From assembly GCA_018816555.1 (NCBI GenBank), contig JAHIVT010000162.1, positions 1 to 33,279 of the forward strand: 33,279 nt of DNA, read 5' to 3'. Below the pieces are notes generated by a model. The model did not search any database and had not been told where the DNA came from. It was given only the letters and a program-made list of their open reading frames with translations. Within the stretch, counting starts at the first letter, position 1. Each line of letters starts with the position of its first letter. Below, one piece after another: positions 11,293-19,253 of this stretch. The position numbers and the translations under genes are program-made. This DNA is from Pseudomonadota bacterium. GTDB taxonomy: Bacteria > Desulfobacterota > Desulfobulbia > Desulfobulbales > SURF-16.

Positions 11293-12372
11293 ATGAAAAA
11301 AATTCTCTCCTTCACGCCTGCCATCCTGCTGCTGGTGCAACTCGCGTCCCCTGCCGCCTGGGCTGCCGGAGATTTCACAAGCTACGAAGAATGCCTGGTG
11401 GAGACCATGAAAACCGCGGCTGACTCCATGACGGTCAGCCAGGTAAAGAAGTCCTGCAGCCCGTATCTCATGCCTGAACTCATGGCGGAAGCCCCTCTTG
11501 AAGAGGCCCCTGAAGAGGCAACTCCGGTTTTGGACACGGAACAAATGGAGGAACTGCCTGCCGTAACCCGCCGGCTCACCTATGAATCAATAAATCAGGG
11601 AAACCTCTTCAACATCATCCCGCACAAACCCAATTATATCCTGCTGGCCAGCTACAATGACAACCTGAACGGCCAGGGCCTACAACTCGATGACAGCGAA
11701 CTTGACCGTACTGAGGTCAAATTCCAGCTGAGCTTCAAGGTTCCCCTGACAAAAAATCTGTTTGGTTATGAAAATGGCCGGATTTTTGCCGCCTACACCA
11801 TGAAGTCATTCTGGCAGGCATACAACGGAGACATTTCAAGCCCCTTCCGCGAGACCAACCATGAGCCGGAAATCTTTGTTTCCCTGAAGACCGACAAGGA
11901 TATTTTCAGCCTCAACAACCCTTACATCCTGGCCGGCCTCTCCCATCAATCAAATGGACGCAGCGGCGACCGGTCGCGGAGCTGGAACCGGGTCTATCTT
12001 GACTTTATTTTCCAACGGGGGGACTTTGCCCTGAGCATCAAACCCTGGTATCGGTTACCTGAAGGAAGCAAATCCTACCCGGGTGATCCCGGCGGAGACG
12101 ACAATCCTGATATCTCCGCCTATATGGGCTATGGGGAACTGACCGGCGCCTGGTCGAAAAAGGGCAATACCCTGAGCATCATGCTCCGCAACAACCTGCG
12201 CAGCAGCCACAACCGCGGCGCGGTGCAGCTTGGCTGGAGCTTTCCCCTGGGAGACGAGATGCCGCTGAAAGGCTATATCCAGTATTTCAACGGCTACGGC
12301 GAATCACTCATCGACTACAATACCTCGGTCAACCGCATCGGGCTTGGCGTGCTGCTCACCGACTGGCTTTAA
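11293..12372 (+). CDS. pldA: Outer-membrane phospholipase A1 (PldA)
   Basis: A calcium-dependent beta-barrel enzyme that hydrolyses phospholipids misplaced in the outer leaflet of the outer membrane. The signal peptide MKKILSFTPAILLLVQ ends at AAWAA. After an acidic linker (EEAPEEATP), the barrel begins with PNYILLASY. The catalytic signature is complete: H218, S220 and N232 in SHQSNGRSGDRSRSWNR, matching the His-Ser-Asn triad of OmpLA. The last residue block ends with a hydrophobic strand, LGVLLTDWL, fitting an outer-membrane barrel although the final residue is Leu rather than Phe. The ATG at 11293 is preferred over a TTG at 11242 because it begins the signal peptide. It follows the channel gene by 47 bases and precedes the transporter by 18. 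Confidence 0.93.
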   Translation: MKKILSFTPAILLLVQLASPAAWAAGDFTSYEECLVETMKTAADSMTVSQVKKSCSPYLMPELMAEAPLEEAPEEATPVLDTEQMEELPAVTRRLTYESINQGNLFNIIPHKPNYILLASYNDNLNGQGLQLDDSELDRTEVKFQLSFKVPLTKNLFGYENGRIFAAYTMKSFWQAYNGDISSPFRETNHEPEIFVSLKTDKDIFSLNNPYILAGLSHQSNGRSGDRSRSWNRVYLDFIFQRGDFALSIKPWYRLPEGSKSYPGDPGGDDNPDISAYMGYGELTGAWSKKGNTLSIMLRNNLRSSHNRGAVQLGWSFPLGDEMPLKGYIQYFNGYGESLIDYNTSVNRIGLGVLLTDWL

Positions 12373-12390
12373 TTTTTCAGTAAAAAATCC

Positions 12391-13620
12391 ATGCCGTCGT
12401 CCACCGTCATCATCTTCCTGGTCACCTACCTGGGCGTAGCCCTGGGCCGCATCCCCGGCCTGACCCTTGACCGGACCGGTATTGCCCTGCTCGGGGCAAT
12501 CGCCATGATCATCAGCGGGGCGGTACCGCTGCCATCCGCCCTGGCGGCCATCGATCTGCCCACCATCGTCCTGCTCTACGCCCTGATGATCCTCTCGGCC
12601 CAGCTCCGCCTCGGCGGCTTTTATACCTGGGTCGCGGGGAAAAGCACCGCCCTGCTTGACCGGCCCCGGCGGTTTCTGCTGATCAGCATGCTGCTTGCCG
12701 CCCTGCTTTCCGCCCTGCTGGCCAATGATATCATCTGCCTGGCCTTCACCCCGGTACTGGCCATGGCGCTCTTCCGGGCCGGGCTCAACCCCCTGCCCTT
12801 TCTGCTGGGGCTTGCCGCGGCAAGCAACATAGGCTCCGCGGCCACCATCATCGGCAACCCCCAGAACATGCTCATCGGCCAGATCGGTCGGCTGCCTTTT
12901 GATCATTTCCTCTCCTGGTGCGCCCCGCCCGCGCTGATCGCCCTGGCTGGCGCCTATTTCATTATCTGCGCCCTCTATCGAAACCGATTTATCGCTGCCC
13001 CTAGCCCCCGGCCCGCCACCCCCCCGCCGGACTGGCCGCTCTTCAACCTGTGGCAGACCACCAAAGGGCTCTTGGCCGCCGGCGTGCTGCTTGCCCTTTT
13101 TTTTACCTCAATTCCCCGGGAACTCTCGGCCATCGCCGTGGCAGGCTTTCTGCTCTACAGCAGGAAAATGCGTTCCCGGCAGATGATGGAGCTGGTGGAC
13201 TGGCATCTCATCACCCTGTTCTGCGCCCTTTTTATCGTGGTGCAGGGCATTGTTGTTGAAGATGTTCCCGGTCGCCTCATCGCGGCCATCGGCAGCCGGG
13301 GTTTCAACCTGACCGGCCTCACCAATCTGGCAGCGGTTTCCACCATCATGAGCAATCTGGTCAGCAATGTGCCGGCCGTCATGCTGCTCATCCGTTTTCT
13401 CGACCCGGCCCAGCCGCTGCAATGGTACGTATTGGCCCTGTCAAGCAGCTTTGCCGGCAACCTGATTGTCATCGGCAGTATCGCCAACCTCATTGTCATT
13501 GAACAGGCGAAAAAGCTCGGCGTTGTGATCACCTTCCGGGAACACGCCCGCACCGGGGTGCCGGTGACGCTCTTTTCCCTGCTGGTGCTGGCCCTCTACG
13601 CCATGCTTTTCACAGGCTGA
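12391..13620 (+). CDS. ArsB/NhaD/SLC13-superfamily membrane transporter
   Basis: The protein has 409 residues with about ten or eleven hydrophobic segments, an ion-transporter superfamily member. Two halves with inverted-repeat signatures are visible: GSAATIIGNPQN at residues 148-159, and GNLIVIGSIANLIV near 357-370, which in DASS/ArsB proteins form the substrate- and sodium-binding hairpins. The substrate is not predictable; arsenite, sulfate, dicarboxylate or Na+/H+ exchange are all seen in relatives. No arsenic genes lie nearby. It starts 18 bases after pldA without a clear ribosome site, suggesting translational coupling in the channel-pldA-transporter operon. Confidence 0.85.
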   Translation: MPSSTVIIFLVTYLGVALGRIPGLTLDRTGIALLGAIAMIISGAVPLPSALAAIDLPTIVLLYALMILSAQLRLGGFYTWVAGKSTALLDRPRRFLLISMLLAALLSALLANDIICLAFTPVLAMALFRAGLNPLPFLLGLAAASNIGSAATIIGNPQNMLIGQIGRLPFDHFLSWCAPPALIALAGAYFIICALYRNRFIAAPSPRPATPPPDWPLFNLWQTTKGLLAAGVLLALFFTSIPRELSAIAVAGFLLYSRKMRSRQMMELVDWHLITLFCALFIVVQGIVVEDVPGRLIAAIGSRGFNLTGLTNLAAVSTIMSNLVSNVPAVMLLIRFLDPAQPLQWYVLALSSSFAGNLIVIGSIANLIVIEQAKKLGVVITFREHARTGVPVTLFSLLVLALYAMLFTG

Positions 13621-13732
13621 TATCCACTAAAAAATCAGCGAACTCTTTACAGTTTGTATTTGACCCTTCCTCAGAAAAACGTTACTTATCAACGAGCTAC
13701 CACCATAACAGAACATCAGAGGGAGAATATTT

Positions 13733-14584
13733 ATGAGCATTCATTTCCGGCTGCCAACCTGGATGTATTTATTGTTCCTCATTACGCCTCTTGTCTCTTC
13801 ATGTATTCCTCTTGTTCCTCCCGGCAGCCCGGAAACCGGCTACACCATTACCGGTTTTGTCGGTGAATCGTCACAGGTCCCCGCACCCAATGAGACGGTC
13901 TTCCTCCTTGACGGCCAAACAGAAAAGCCATTGACCAGCGTGGGAACCAACTTTTTCGGCAAATACACCTTTGCCGCTTTGCCGCCCGGCTTGTACATTC
14001 TGCAGGTACGCAACATCAAATGGGGGGTGCTCATAAAAGATCAAAGTGAGCGTCTGGATATTGACTTAAGCGCACCGGGCGGCAAGATGAACTATCTGGT
14101 CGCCCCCCAGACAAAGCAAGCTGCGGAAGCGGCTCCGGCCAAGCCGCAGACCGGAGAAGCGCGCACTGTCAGGGGAAAGACCGGCCAAAGCGGAGCAGAC
14201 GGGGGCTCCGGCGATAAGCTCCAGCAACTTTTGCTCTCTTCTGCCTGGTGCAGCTTTTCATTTAAGGGGGGGAGTCAATACAGCAGCACCTCTTCCAGCC
14301 GGGTCCGCTTCTTTACCGACGGCACCTATGCCAAGGGCAGTCGGAGTGAAGGAAGTTACACGGGAAAGACCATGGATGACTATGGCAACACACAGCCGGA
14401 TGGTTCTCTTTATGGCAGCCAGACGGATTCCGGCGGGGACGGCCGGTGGGAAGTGACGCATGGTCAGCTTTTTATGTCAGAGGGAAACGGTTCCATGGAA
14501 CTCGTGGATCTGGTCATCAAATACAACTCCAACGGGTCCCCTATTCTGAAGGCAGAAGGCAAAGAATATTGTCGTTGCGACTAA
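13733..14584 (+). CDS. Lipoprotein with carboxypeptidase-regulatory-like domain
   Basis: The 283-residue protein begins with a lipoprotein signal; the lipobox LVSSC puts the lipidated residue at C24. Residues about 36-96 fit a carboxypeptidase-regulatory-like beta sandwich (TGFV..., PNETVFLLDG, FGKYTFAALPPGLYILQV). A low-complexity Ala/Gly/Lys linker (about 125-165) leads to a Ser/Gly/Tyr-rich C-terminal domain that I do not recognise, ending in EYCRCD. AGAGGGAG precedes the ATG. A TTGACC at 13660-13665 with a poor -10 at 13683 is the only promoter hint. Function unknown; envelope location is well supported. Confidence 0.8.
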   Translation: MSIHFRLPTWMYLLFLITPLVSSCIPLVPPGSPETGYTITGFVGESSQVPAPNETVFLLDGQTEKPLTSVGTNFFGKYTFAALPPGLYILQVRNIKWGVLIKDQSERLDIDLSAPGGKMNYLVAPQTKQAAEAAPAKPQTGEARTVRGKTGQSGADGGSGDKLQQLLLSSAWCSFSFKGGSQYSSTSSSRVRFFTDGTYAKGSRSEGSYTGKTMDDYGNTQPDGSLYGSQTDSGGDGRWEVTHGQLFMSEGNGSMELVDLVIKYNSNGSPILKAEGKEYCRCD

Positions 14585-14613
14585 TCCTTACCCTTGTTTA
14601 GCATGTCATTCTG

Positions 14614-14687
14614 CGGTAGGAGCGGGCCATGCCCGCGACCTTTGTTGCGAAAACACCGTTATCGCGGGCATGGCCCGCTCCACACCG
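14614..14687. repeat. REP-like perfect inverted repeat (GCGGGCCATGCCCGC type)
   Basis: Arms 14619-14638 and 14662-14681 are a perfect 20-bp inverted repeat around a 23-base spacer. Each arm is also a hairpin, GCGGGC-CAT-GCCCGC. The outer flanks GCGGT...ACCGC extend the match with a small gap. The arm looks like known gamma-proteobacterial REP sequences (GGGAGCGGGC..GCCCGCGA). It lies 29 bases after the lipoprotein gene and could also act as a transcription stop or mRNA stabiliser, but has no T-run. Confidence 0.8.
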
Positions 14688-14911
14688 CGAGACTTTCACA
14701 GCAGCGAAGCGTTTGCCGCTTGCGTCAATTATGAAGGTTAAAGGGTGTCTTGAATAATTAGAATTCTCGTTCGAGATCAAGAAACAGCAAAAATTAAAAA
14801 GTACCCTTCAGGGTATAAACTCCGCATATTAGGTATATGTGAGCATTTTTCATTTTTGCTGTGACACAGAGATCGGGCGAAAAGGCAATTATTCAAGATG
14901 CCCTAAAGCCG
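14688..14911. other. Intergenic stretch with small palindromes
   Basis: No gene is seen. A short perfect hairpin TACCCT-TC-AGGGTA lies at 14802-14815 and CATAT/ATATG arms at 14825-14839. Neither is followed by a T-run, so no terminator is called for the convergent genes. Confidence 0.4.
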
Positions 14912-15223
14912 CTATTTCACCTCACCCCTGATTTTTATAATGATTTCCTGAGTTTTCACAAAGTTTCCCCCCTCTTCCCGCTTCACGATATGGAAAAAAT
15001 CACAGCTGGCACACCCTTTTACTTTATCTACAAAAGAACCCTGGATCTGACCGCCACACAGTGTTCCTGCCACCGCCCAGCAGGTTCTTCCGCCATTTAT
15101 GCCATTATTTACTCTGTGGGTGATAAAAGAATAAGCGACAGGACATTCACCTAATTCAGCGACCTTGTCCCCACCGGGTTGACGTCCACACTTGAAAAAT
15201 TCCCAACAGTTCTCTTTTGCCAT
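14912..15223 (-). CDS. Two-CW domain protein (cysteine-rich, probably metal-binding)
   Basis: A 103-residue protein of the two-CW family, common in deltaproteobacteria. The two CW motifs are C6-W and C48-W. Seven cysteines at 6, 12, 27, 48, 56, 71 and 74 are arranged as CWEFFKC, GECP, CWAVAGTLCGG and CASC, a probable metal site. The family has no firmly established function; it is often linked with redox or signalling proteins. The ribosome site GGTGGA precedes the ATG. Its upstream region holds the inverted 9-bp arrays and palindrome. Confidence 0.85.
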   Translation of the reverse strand: MAKENCWEFFKCGRQPGGDKVAELGECPVAYSFITHRVNNGINGGRTCWAVAGTLCGGQIQGSFVDKVKGCASCDFFHIVKREEGGNFVKTQEIIIKIRGEVK

Positions 15224-15284
15224 TAGTAATCCACCATTTTGACGAAAAAAGGGTTCATTGTTTGTTTATCAAATCTCTGCCAGC

Positions 15285-15410
15285 TAAAATACTTGAAGTA
15301 CTTGAAGTGCCCTTGTGCCCCTTGCGGGTATAAAGTTAGAGGAGTTATCTGATCAGATAAGTACCGCAACTTCAGGTACTTTAGTCATTTTAAGTACTTT
15401 AGGCACTCTT
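15285..15410. repeat. Two inverted arrays of 9-bp repeats
   Basis: Left array on the plus strand: TAAAATACT (15285-15293), TGAAGTACT, TGAAGTGCC, then weaker CTTGTGCCC. Right array in the opposite orientation: GCAACTTCA (15366-15374), GGTACTTTA, GTCATTTTA, AGTACTTTA, GGCACTCTT (15402-15410). Read on the minus strand the right units become TAAAGTACT-like. The arrays face each other across a perfect 16-bp palindrome. They occupy the space between the recD2 stop and the two-CW gene. Confidence 0.75.
15345..15360. promoter_or_regulatory. Perfect 16-bp palindrome between the 9-bp arrays
   Basis: TTATCTGATCAGATAA is its own reverse complement. It lies 122 bases upstream of the two-CW gene and 109 bases past the recD2 stop. 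It could be an operator for a dimeric regulator, or the centre of a repeat element; no T-run follows, so it is not an obvious terminator. Confidence 0.5.
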
Positions 15411-15468
15411 CTCGAACCGCATCCGGGTATCGAAGTAAAATCTGCCGAAATCAGGTTGTCTGAATGTC

Positions 15469-17967
15469 TTACATTACCCCGGATACAATCAATTCCTTGA
15501 GAGCCGTTTGCCGTTGGCTGGTATCCTGGTTCTGAACCGCCATGGCCAGGGCTTTGCGCGTACCAACAAACACAGCCAGTTTCCTGGCTCTGGTCAGGCC
15601 GGTGTAAATAAGATTTCTGAAGAGCATTTTGAAATGCTGGGTGAGGACCGGAATAATGACCGCTGCAAATTCACTGCCCTGTGACTTATGGATCGTGATG
15701 GCATAGGCCAGGTCCAGTTCCACAATATTATCCTTTTGATACAAGATCTCCCGGTTATCCGGGAAAAAGGAGATGACACAGGTCAACTCTTCATTGTCAA
15801 TTGCCCTGATGGTGCCGATATCGCCGTTAAAGACCCCCAGGTCGTAATTATTTCTTCGGTGAATAACCCTGTCGCCGACCCTGAAAATCCTTTCACCAAC
15901 CTTCAGCTGACTCTTCCCTTCAGTGGGCGGATTGGCCGCTTGCTGAATCATGGTATTGAGACTCACCGTGCCGAGGCTTCCCCTGGTCATGGGGGACAGG
16001 ATCTGGATTTCACAGTTTTTGCCGAAATATTTCGGTATCCATTCCAGGTATAACTTTCTGACAATATCCGAGGCAGCCAGGCCATAGTGCAGCGATGACC
16101 AGGGATGCACCTTTTGTAAAACCGAGAGTAATTCATCGACCCCGGTCCGGGCTTTATAGACATCTTCCAGATTGACGTGCTGAAATTTCTTGGGAATGAC
16201 AAATTCAGTCTCATAGGGAATTAACGGCTCATTGGTGCGGAATTCAAAAAGGTTCGGGGCATTGCCCGGGTCAGGGCCGGGGCCGGATGTTTTAAGGTCA
16301 TGGAACCGTTTCACTTTCGCCACAAAGGATAACTGCTCTTTGGTTGCCTCCTCGGAATCAAGGAACAGGCAATCAATTTTGTTCTGCCACAGTTCAGGTT
16401 TTTTGAACGGCGAATCGATGTACGGCATTGCACCATGGTTGATCTGGTGGGCGTATTGAATAATGAGTGAATCTTGCGCCTGTCGGAAAATTCTGGTCAG
16501 CTGAAAACATGGCAGCCTGCCTGAACCAATCATGTCTTTTAAAACGTTGCCGGCGCCCACCGAGGGCAGCTGGTCCGCATCGCCGATGAAGAGAACCTGG
16601 CTGCGATCAGGCACGGCCTTAAGCAGAGAGGCAGTCAGATTGATGTCCAGCATGGAACATTCGTCAACAATGAGGAAATCCACCTCCAGGGGATCTTCTT
16701 CATTTTTCTTAAACTTGCCCAGCTGCCATTCCAGGAGACGGTGGATGGTTTTCGCCTCCCGGCCGATGACCTCGGACATACGCTGGGCGGCCCGACCGGT
16801 GGGAGCGGCAAGCAACACCTTCAACCCCATCGCCTCAAGCAATTTCACTATCACCAGGGTTGTGGTGGTCTTGCCGCAGCCCGGGCCGCCGGTCAGAATA
16901 GAGAATTTTTCCCCGGCGATATGGTTTACGGCAACGGCCTGCTCATCGCTTAAGGATATATTTTTTGACTCGCAGTAGCGGGTGACCCACTTGCCAACCC
17001 TGTCTTTGTCAATCTGTGGAGGATTGCCAAAGCCTGCGACCTTCCTGGCCACATACAACTCATCGAAATAGAGAGACTTCGAGTAAAAGCATGATTCCGT
17101 CACCCCGCCGGCAGTGGTGAGCTGCCGGACCATCAGCTGCCCCTCCTGCTCCATCTGACCAAGCAAGCCGGGCAGCCTGTCTCCGAGATCCAATTGCAGA
17201 AGCTCTTTGACCTGCACGGCAATCTGCGACTGGGTCAGATAGCAGTGACCGAAATCCCTGCTTGCCGCCAGCACATGTTTGATCCCTGCCATGATTCTTT
17301 GGGGACTGTCAGTCGCCAGGCCGATACTCAAGGCAACTTTGTCCGCTGAGAAAAACCCTATCCCGTAAAAATCATTGGCAAGACGGTAGGGATCTTCCGT
17401 TACATAGGGGATGGCCCTGTCCCCGTATTGCTTGTAAATGCGCACGGCAAAAAGAGTGCTTATGCCATGGGTCTGCAGGAACATCATCACTTCCCGGATG
17501 GCTCGATGCTCCGCCCAGGCAGCACTGATCATTTCCAGTTTCTTCGTGGCAATGCCGGGAACCTCGGTCAGCCGGTCTATTTCTTCCTCAAAAACATCCA
17601 GGGTCTGCTTGCCGAAATGGCTGACAATGCGTTTGGCGGTCTTCGGGCCGACTCCTTTGATCAGCCCCGAGCCCAGATACTTTTCCAGCGCGGCCGAAGT
17701 GGCCGGTTTTTTTTCCACGGCCCTGGTTGCCTGAAATTGCCGGCCAAACTGAGGGTGCATCGTCCAGGCGCCGGCAAACTCCATGGTAGCGCCGGCAAAC
17801 ACCTTGGTTTGGTGGACGACAACGGTTTCCAGTTGTTGAGGATTATCGAAAGGGAAAACGCGCAAGATGGAAAAGCCATTGTCGGCATTGTGAAAGGTGA
17901 CACGATCCACAATCCCCCGCAGGGTTTCTTCAATAAAGCCGGTCTGGTTGATTACTGATTGCCGCAT
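15469..17967 (-). CDS. recD2: RecD2-type ATP-dependent DNA helicase
   Basis: A 5'-3' SF1B helicase of the RecD2 family, active in DNA repair without RecBC. The N-terminal part carries an OB-like start (LRGIVDRVTFHNADNGFSIL) and helix-hairpin-helix DNA-binding segments (KGVGPKTAKRIVSHFG, TEVPGIATKKLEM). Walker A is GGPGCGKT with K366; Walker B is VDECSMLD; ADQLPSVGAG and the arginine-containing QLTRIFRQAQDS follow. The C-terminal UvrD-like motif AITIHKSQGSEF and NLIYTGLTRARKL are complete. At 832 residues it is slightly longer than usual (about 740); an insertion around the GPGPDPGNAP region explains part. The ATG has a weak ribosome site. It is followed by the repeat arrays. Confidence 0.95.
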   Translation of the reverse strand: MRQSVINQTGFIEETLRGIVDRVTFHNADNGFSILRVFPFDNPQQLETVVVHQTKVFAGATMEFAGAWTMHPQFGRQFQATRAVEKKPATSAALEKYLGSGLIKGVGPKTAKRIVSHFGKQTLDVFEEEIDRLTEVPGIATKKLEMISAAWAEHRAIREVMMFLQTHGISTLFAVRIYKQYGDRAIPYVTEDPYRLANDFYGIGFFSADKVALSIGLATDSPQRIMAGIKHVLAASRDFGHCYLTQSQIAVQVKELLQLDLGDRLPGLLGQMEQEGQLMVRQLTTAGGVTESCFYSKSLYFDELYVARKVAGFGNPPQIDKDRVGKWVTRYCESKNISLSDEQAVAVNHIAGEKFSILTGGPGCGKTTTTLVIVKLLEAMGLKVLLAAPTGRAAQRMSEVIGREAKTIHRLLEWQLGKFKKNEEDPLEVDFLIVDECSMLDINLTASLLKAVPDRSQVLFIGDADQLPSVGAGNVLKDMIGSGRLPCFQLTRIFRQAQDSLIIQYAHQINHGAMPYIDSPFKKPELWQNKIDCLFLDSEEATKEQLSFVAKVKRFHDLKTSGPGPDPGNAPNLFEFRTNEPLIPYETEFVIPKKFQHVNLEDVYKARTGVDELLSVLQKVHPWSSLHYGLAASDIVRKLYLEWIPKYFGKNCEIQILSPMTRGSLGTVSLNTMIQQAANPPTEGKSQLKVGERIFRVGDRVIHRRNNYDLGVFNGDIGTIRAIDNEELTCVISFFPDNREILYQKDNIVELDLAYAITIHKSQGSEFAAVIIPVLTQHFKMLFRNLIYTGLTRARKLAVFVGTRKALAMAVQNQDTSQRQTALKELIVSGVM

Positions 17968-18106
17968 GGGAAAAAAATTGCCTTGACCGTCTGAGTTTGC
18001 AAGGGAGACATGAGGATGGTTTATGTTCCTTTAATCGCTTATAGCCTTATTTAAGGGAGATTGTTGGACTTTTATAAATTCGGCATGAAAAGAGGGGGAC
18101 AGGCTC

Positions 18107-19252
18107 CTAGAATACAGGCACGTAGAAGAAATATTTCTGGTACCTGAAAATAACGCCATCCGTTGAAATCTCCGCCACTTTTAGATCCGGGGTAAGCATC
18201 TGACCTTCCCGCAATACTTTGCCGTTGATGCTTGCAAAGCGCGAAGCCGGTTTATTTTCGTAGAAGAGGTGCGCACTAATGTGAATGTCCGGCAGTTGCT
18301 CTCTTATGGCCCTGGGAAGCTGCTCAATGTGCAGGGCTTTTTTCATTAAACTGCCTTTGGGCTCAATCGGGCTGGAATCTGCCGTTTCGACAGGCCGGGG
18401 GCGCTGCGACTGATCTTGCTCCGGTTCTTCGTAATATTCTTCAGGGTGAGTGGCCGTTACCGGGGATAGAGATTTGCCGGCAATGGCAACATCTTCGAGA
18501 GGAGCCATGTTCGCCACTTCCGGCCCGCTCTCCCGGGTATCCTCTGCATATGCATCTTCCTGCAGTTGCGGATCTGCAGCTATTTCTCCATGAGACATGG
18601 GTGTTGCTGCGGCAGGATCTTGCCGGGAGGCAGTATCATCTTCCACCATACCTGACACAGTGCTTTCATCCTCTGGGGTGGCAGGTTCGGCTTGCCGGGG
18701 CTCGGGGCTGACGGGCGAGAGTGCCGGCGTTGCTTGAGGAGCCAAGTTCGCCACTTCCGACCCGCTCTCCCGGGTATCCTCAACATACGCATCTTCCTGC
18801 AGTTGCTGACCTGCTGCTATCTCTCCATGAGACATGGGTGTTGCTGCGGCAGGATCCTGCGGGGAGGCAGGATCATCTTCCGCCTTACTCACCACAGTGC
18901 TTTCATCCTCTGCGGCGGCAGGTTCGGATTGCAGGGGTTCGTGGCTGACAGTTGCGAGTCCCGGCCTTGCTTGAGGAGCGATAGACTTCCTTCTCTCCTG
19001 AACCGTTTCCTGTTGCGCCTGATCAGAGCTGTGGACCATGGCCTGCTTTTCCGTGGCCGGCTGCTTTTGGCGTATAACAAAAAAGAGGATAAAAATCACA
19101 TTCACAAGCACAATCGCCGCAAGGGCTAAAGGCCACCAAGCTTTTTTCTTCTTTTGCGGGGCAAGTTCCTGCGGGGCGGTGTTCAGGTCAGGAACGCGCG
19201 CCTGCTGCCGCTGCTTCTCCGACTTCTTAAGGGCGTCGAGAATATAGGACAT
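18107..19252 (-). CDS. gspB: Type II secretion accessory protein GspB
   Basis: Inner-membrane partner of the GspA ATPase, which in ExeAB-type systems helps build the secretin ring through the peptidoglycan. Signs are the N-terminal MSYILDALKKSE, one membrane segment about residues 39-61, and the C-terminal GspB domain (about 310-381: ALHIEQLPRAIREQLPDI, NGKVLREGQMLTPDLKVAEI, FRYQKYFFYVPVF). The linker, about residues 90-270, is acidic and Pro/Ala-rich, and is built of 79-residue repeats. GAGGAG inside the end of gspA serves as ribosome site; the gspA stop and the gspB ATG are separated by one base, so translation is likely coupled. Confidence 0.92.
   Translation of the reverse strand: MSYILDALKKSEKQRQQARVPDLNTAPQELAPQKKKKAWWPLALAAIVLVNVIFILFFVIRQKQPATEKQAMVHSSDQAQQETVQERRKSIAPQARPGLATVSHEPLQSEPAAAEDESTVVSKAEDDPASPQDPAAATPMSHGEIAAGQQLQEDAYVEDTRESGSEVANLAPQATPALSPVSPEPRQAEPATPEDESTVSGMVEDDTASRQDPAAATPMSHGEIAADPQLQEDAYAEDTRESGPEVANMAPLEDVAIAGKSLSPVTATHPEEYYEEPEQDQSQRPRPVETADSSPIEPKGSLMKKALHIEQLPRAIREQLPDIHISAHLFYENKPASRFASINGKVLREGQMLTPDLKVAEISTDGVIFRYQKYFFYVPVF
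18501..18990 (-). repeat. 237-bp tandem repeat inside gspB
   Basis: Matching landmarks recur exactly 237 bp apart: GGAGCC at 18501 and 18738, GGAGCG at 18975, and TCCCGGGTAT at 18531 and 18768. The unit encodes 79 residues with the shared pieces DPAAATPMSHGEIAA, QLQEDAY and EDTRESG. There are about two full copies and the start of a third. Confidence 0.85.
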
Positions 19253-19253
19253 G

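Noticed and set aside
12304-12906. Minus-strand open frame rich in Gly, Gln and Asp
   Set aside because: It is antisense to pldA and the transporter; low-complexity output of a G/C-rich shadow frame.
13660-13688. Promoter TTGACC-17-TACTTA for the lipoprotein gene
   Set aside because: The -10 matches only two of six bases; too weak to call.
14802-14815. Hairpin TACCCT-TC-AGGGTA as terminator
   Set aside because: No T-run on either side and a two-base loop.
18085-18106. GGGGGACAGGCTCC near the gspB stop, like a single GGGGAC repeat arm
   Set aside because: There is no opposing arm, so not called as a repeat.
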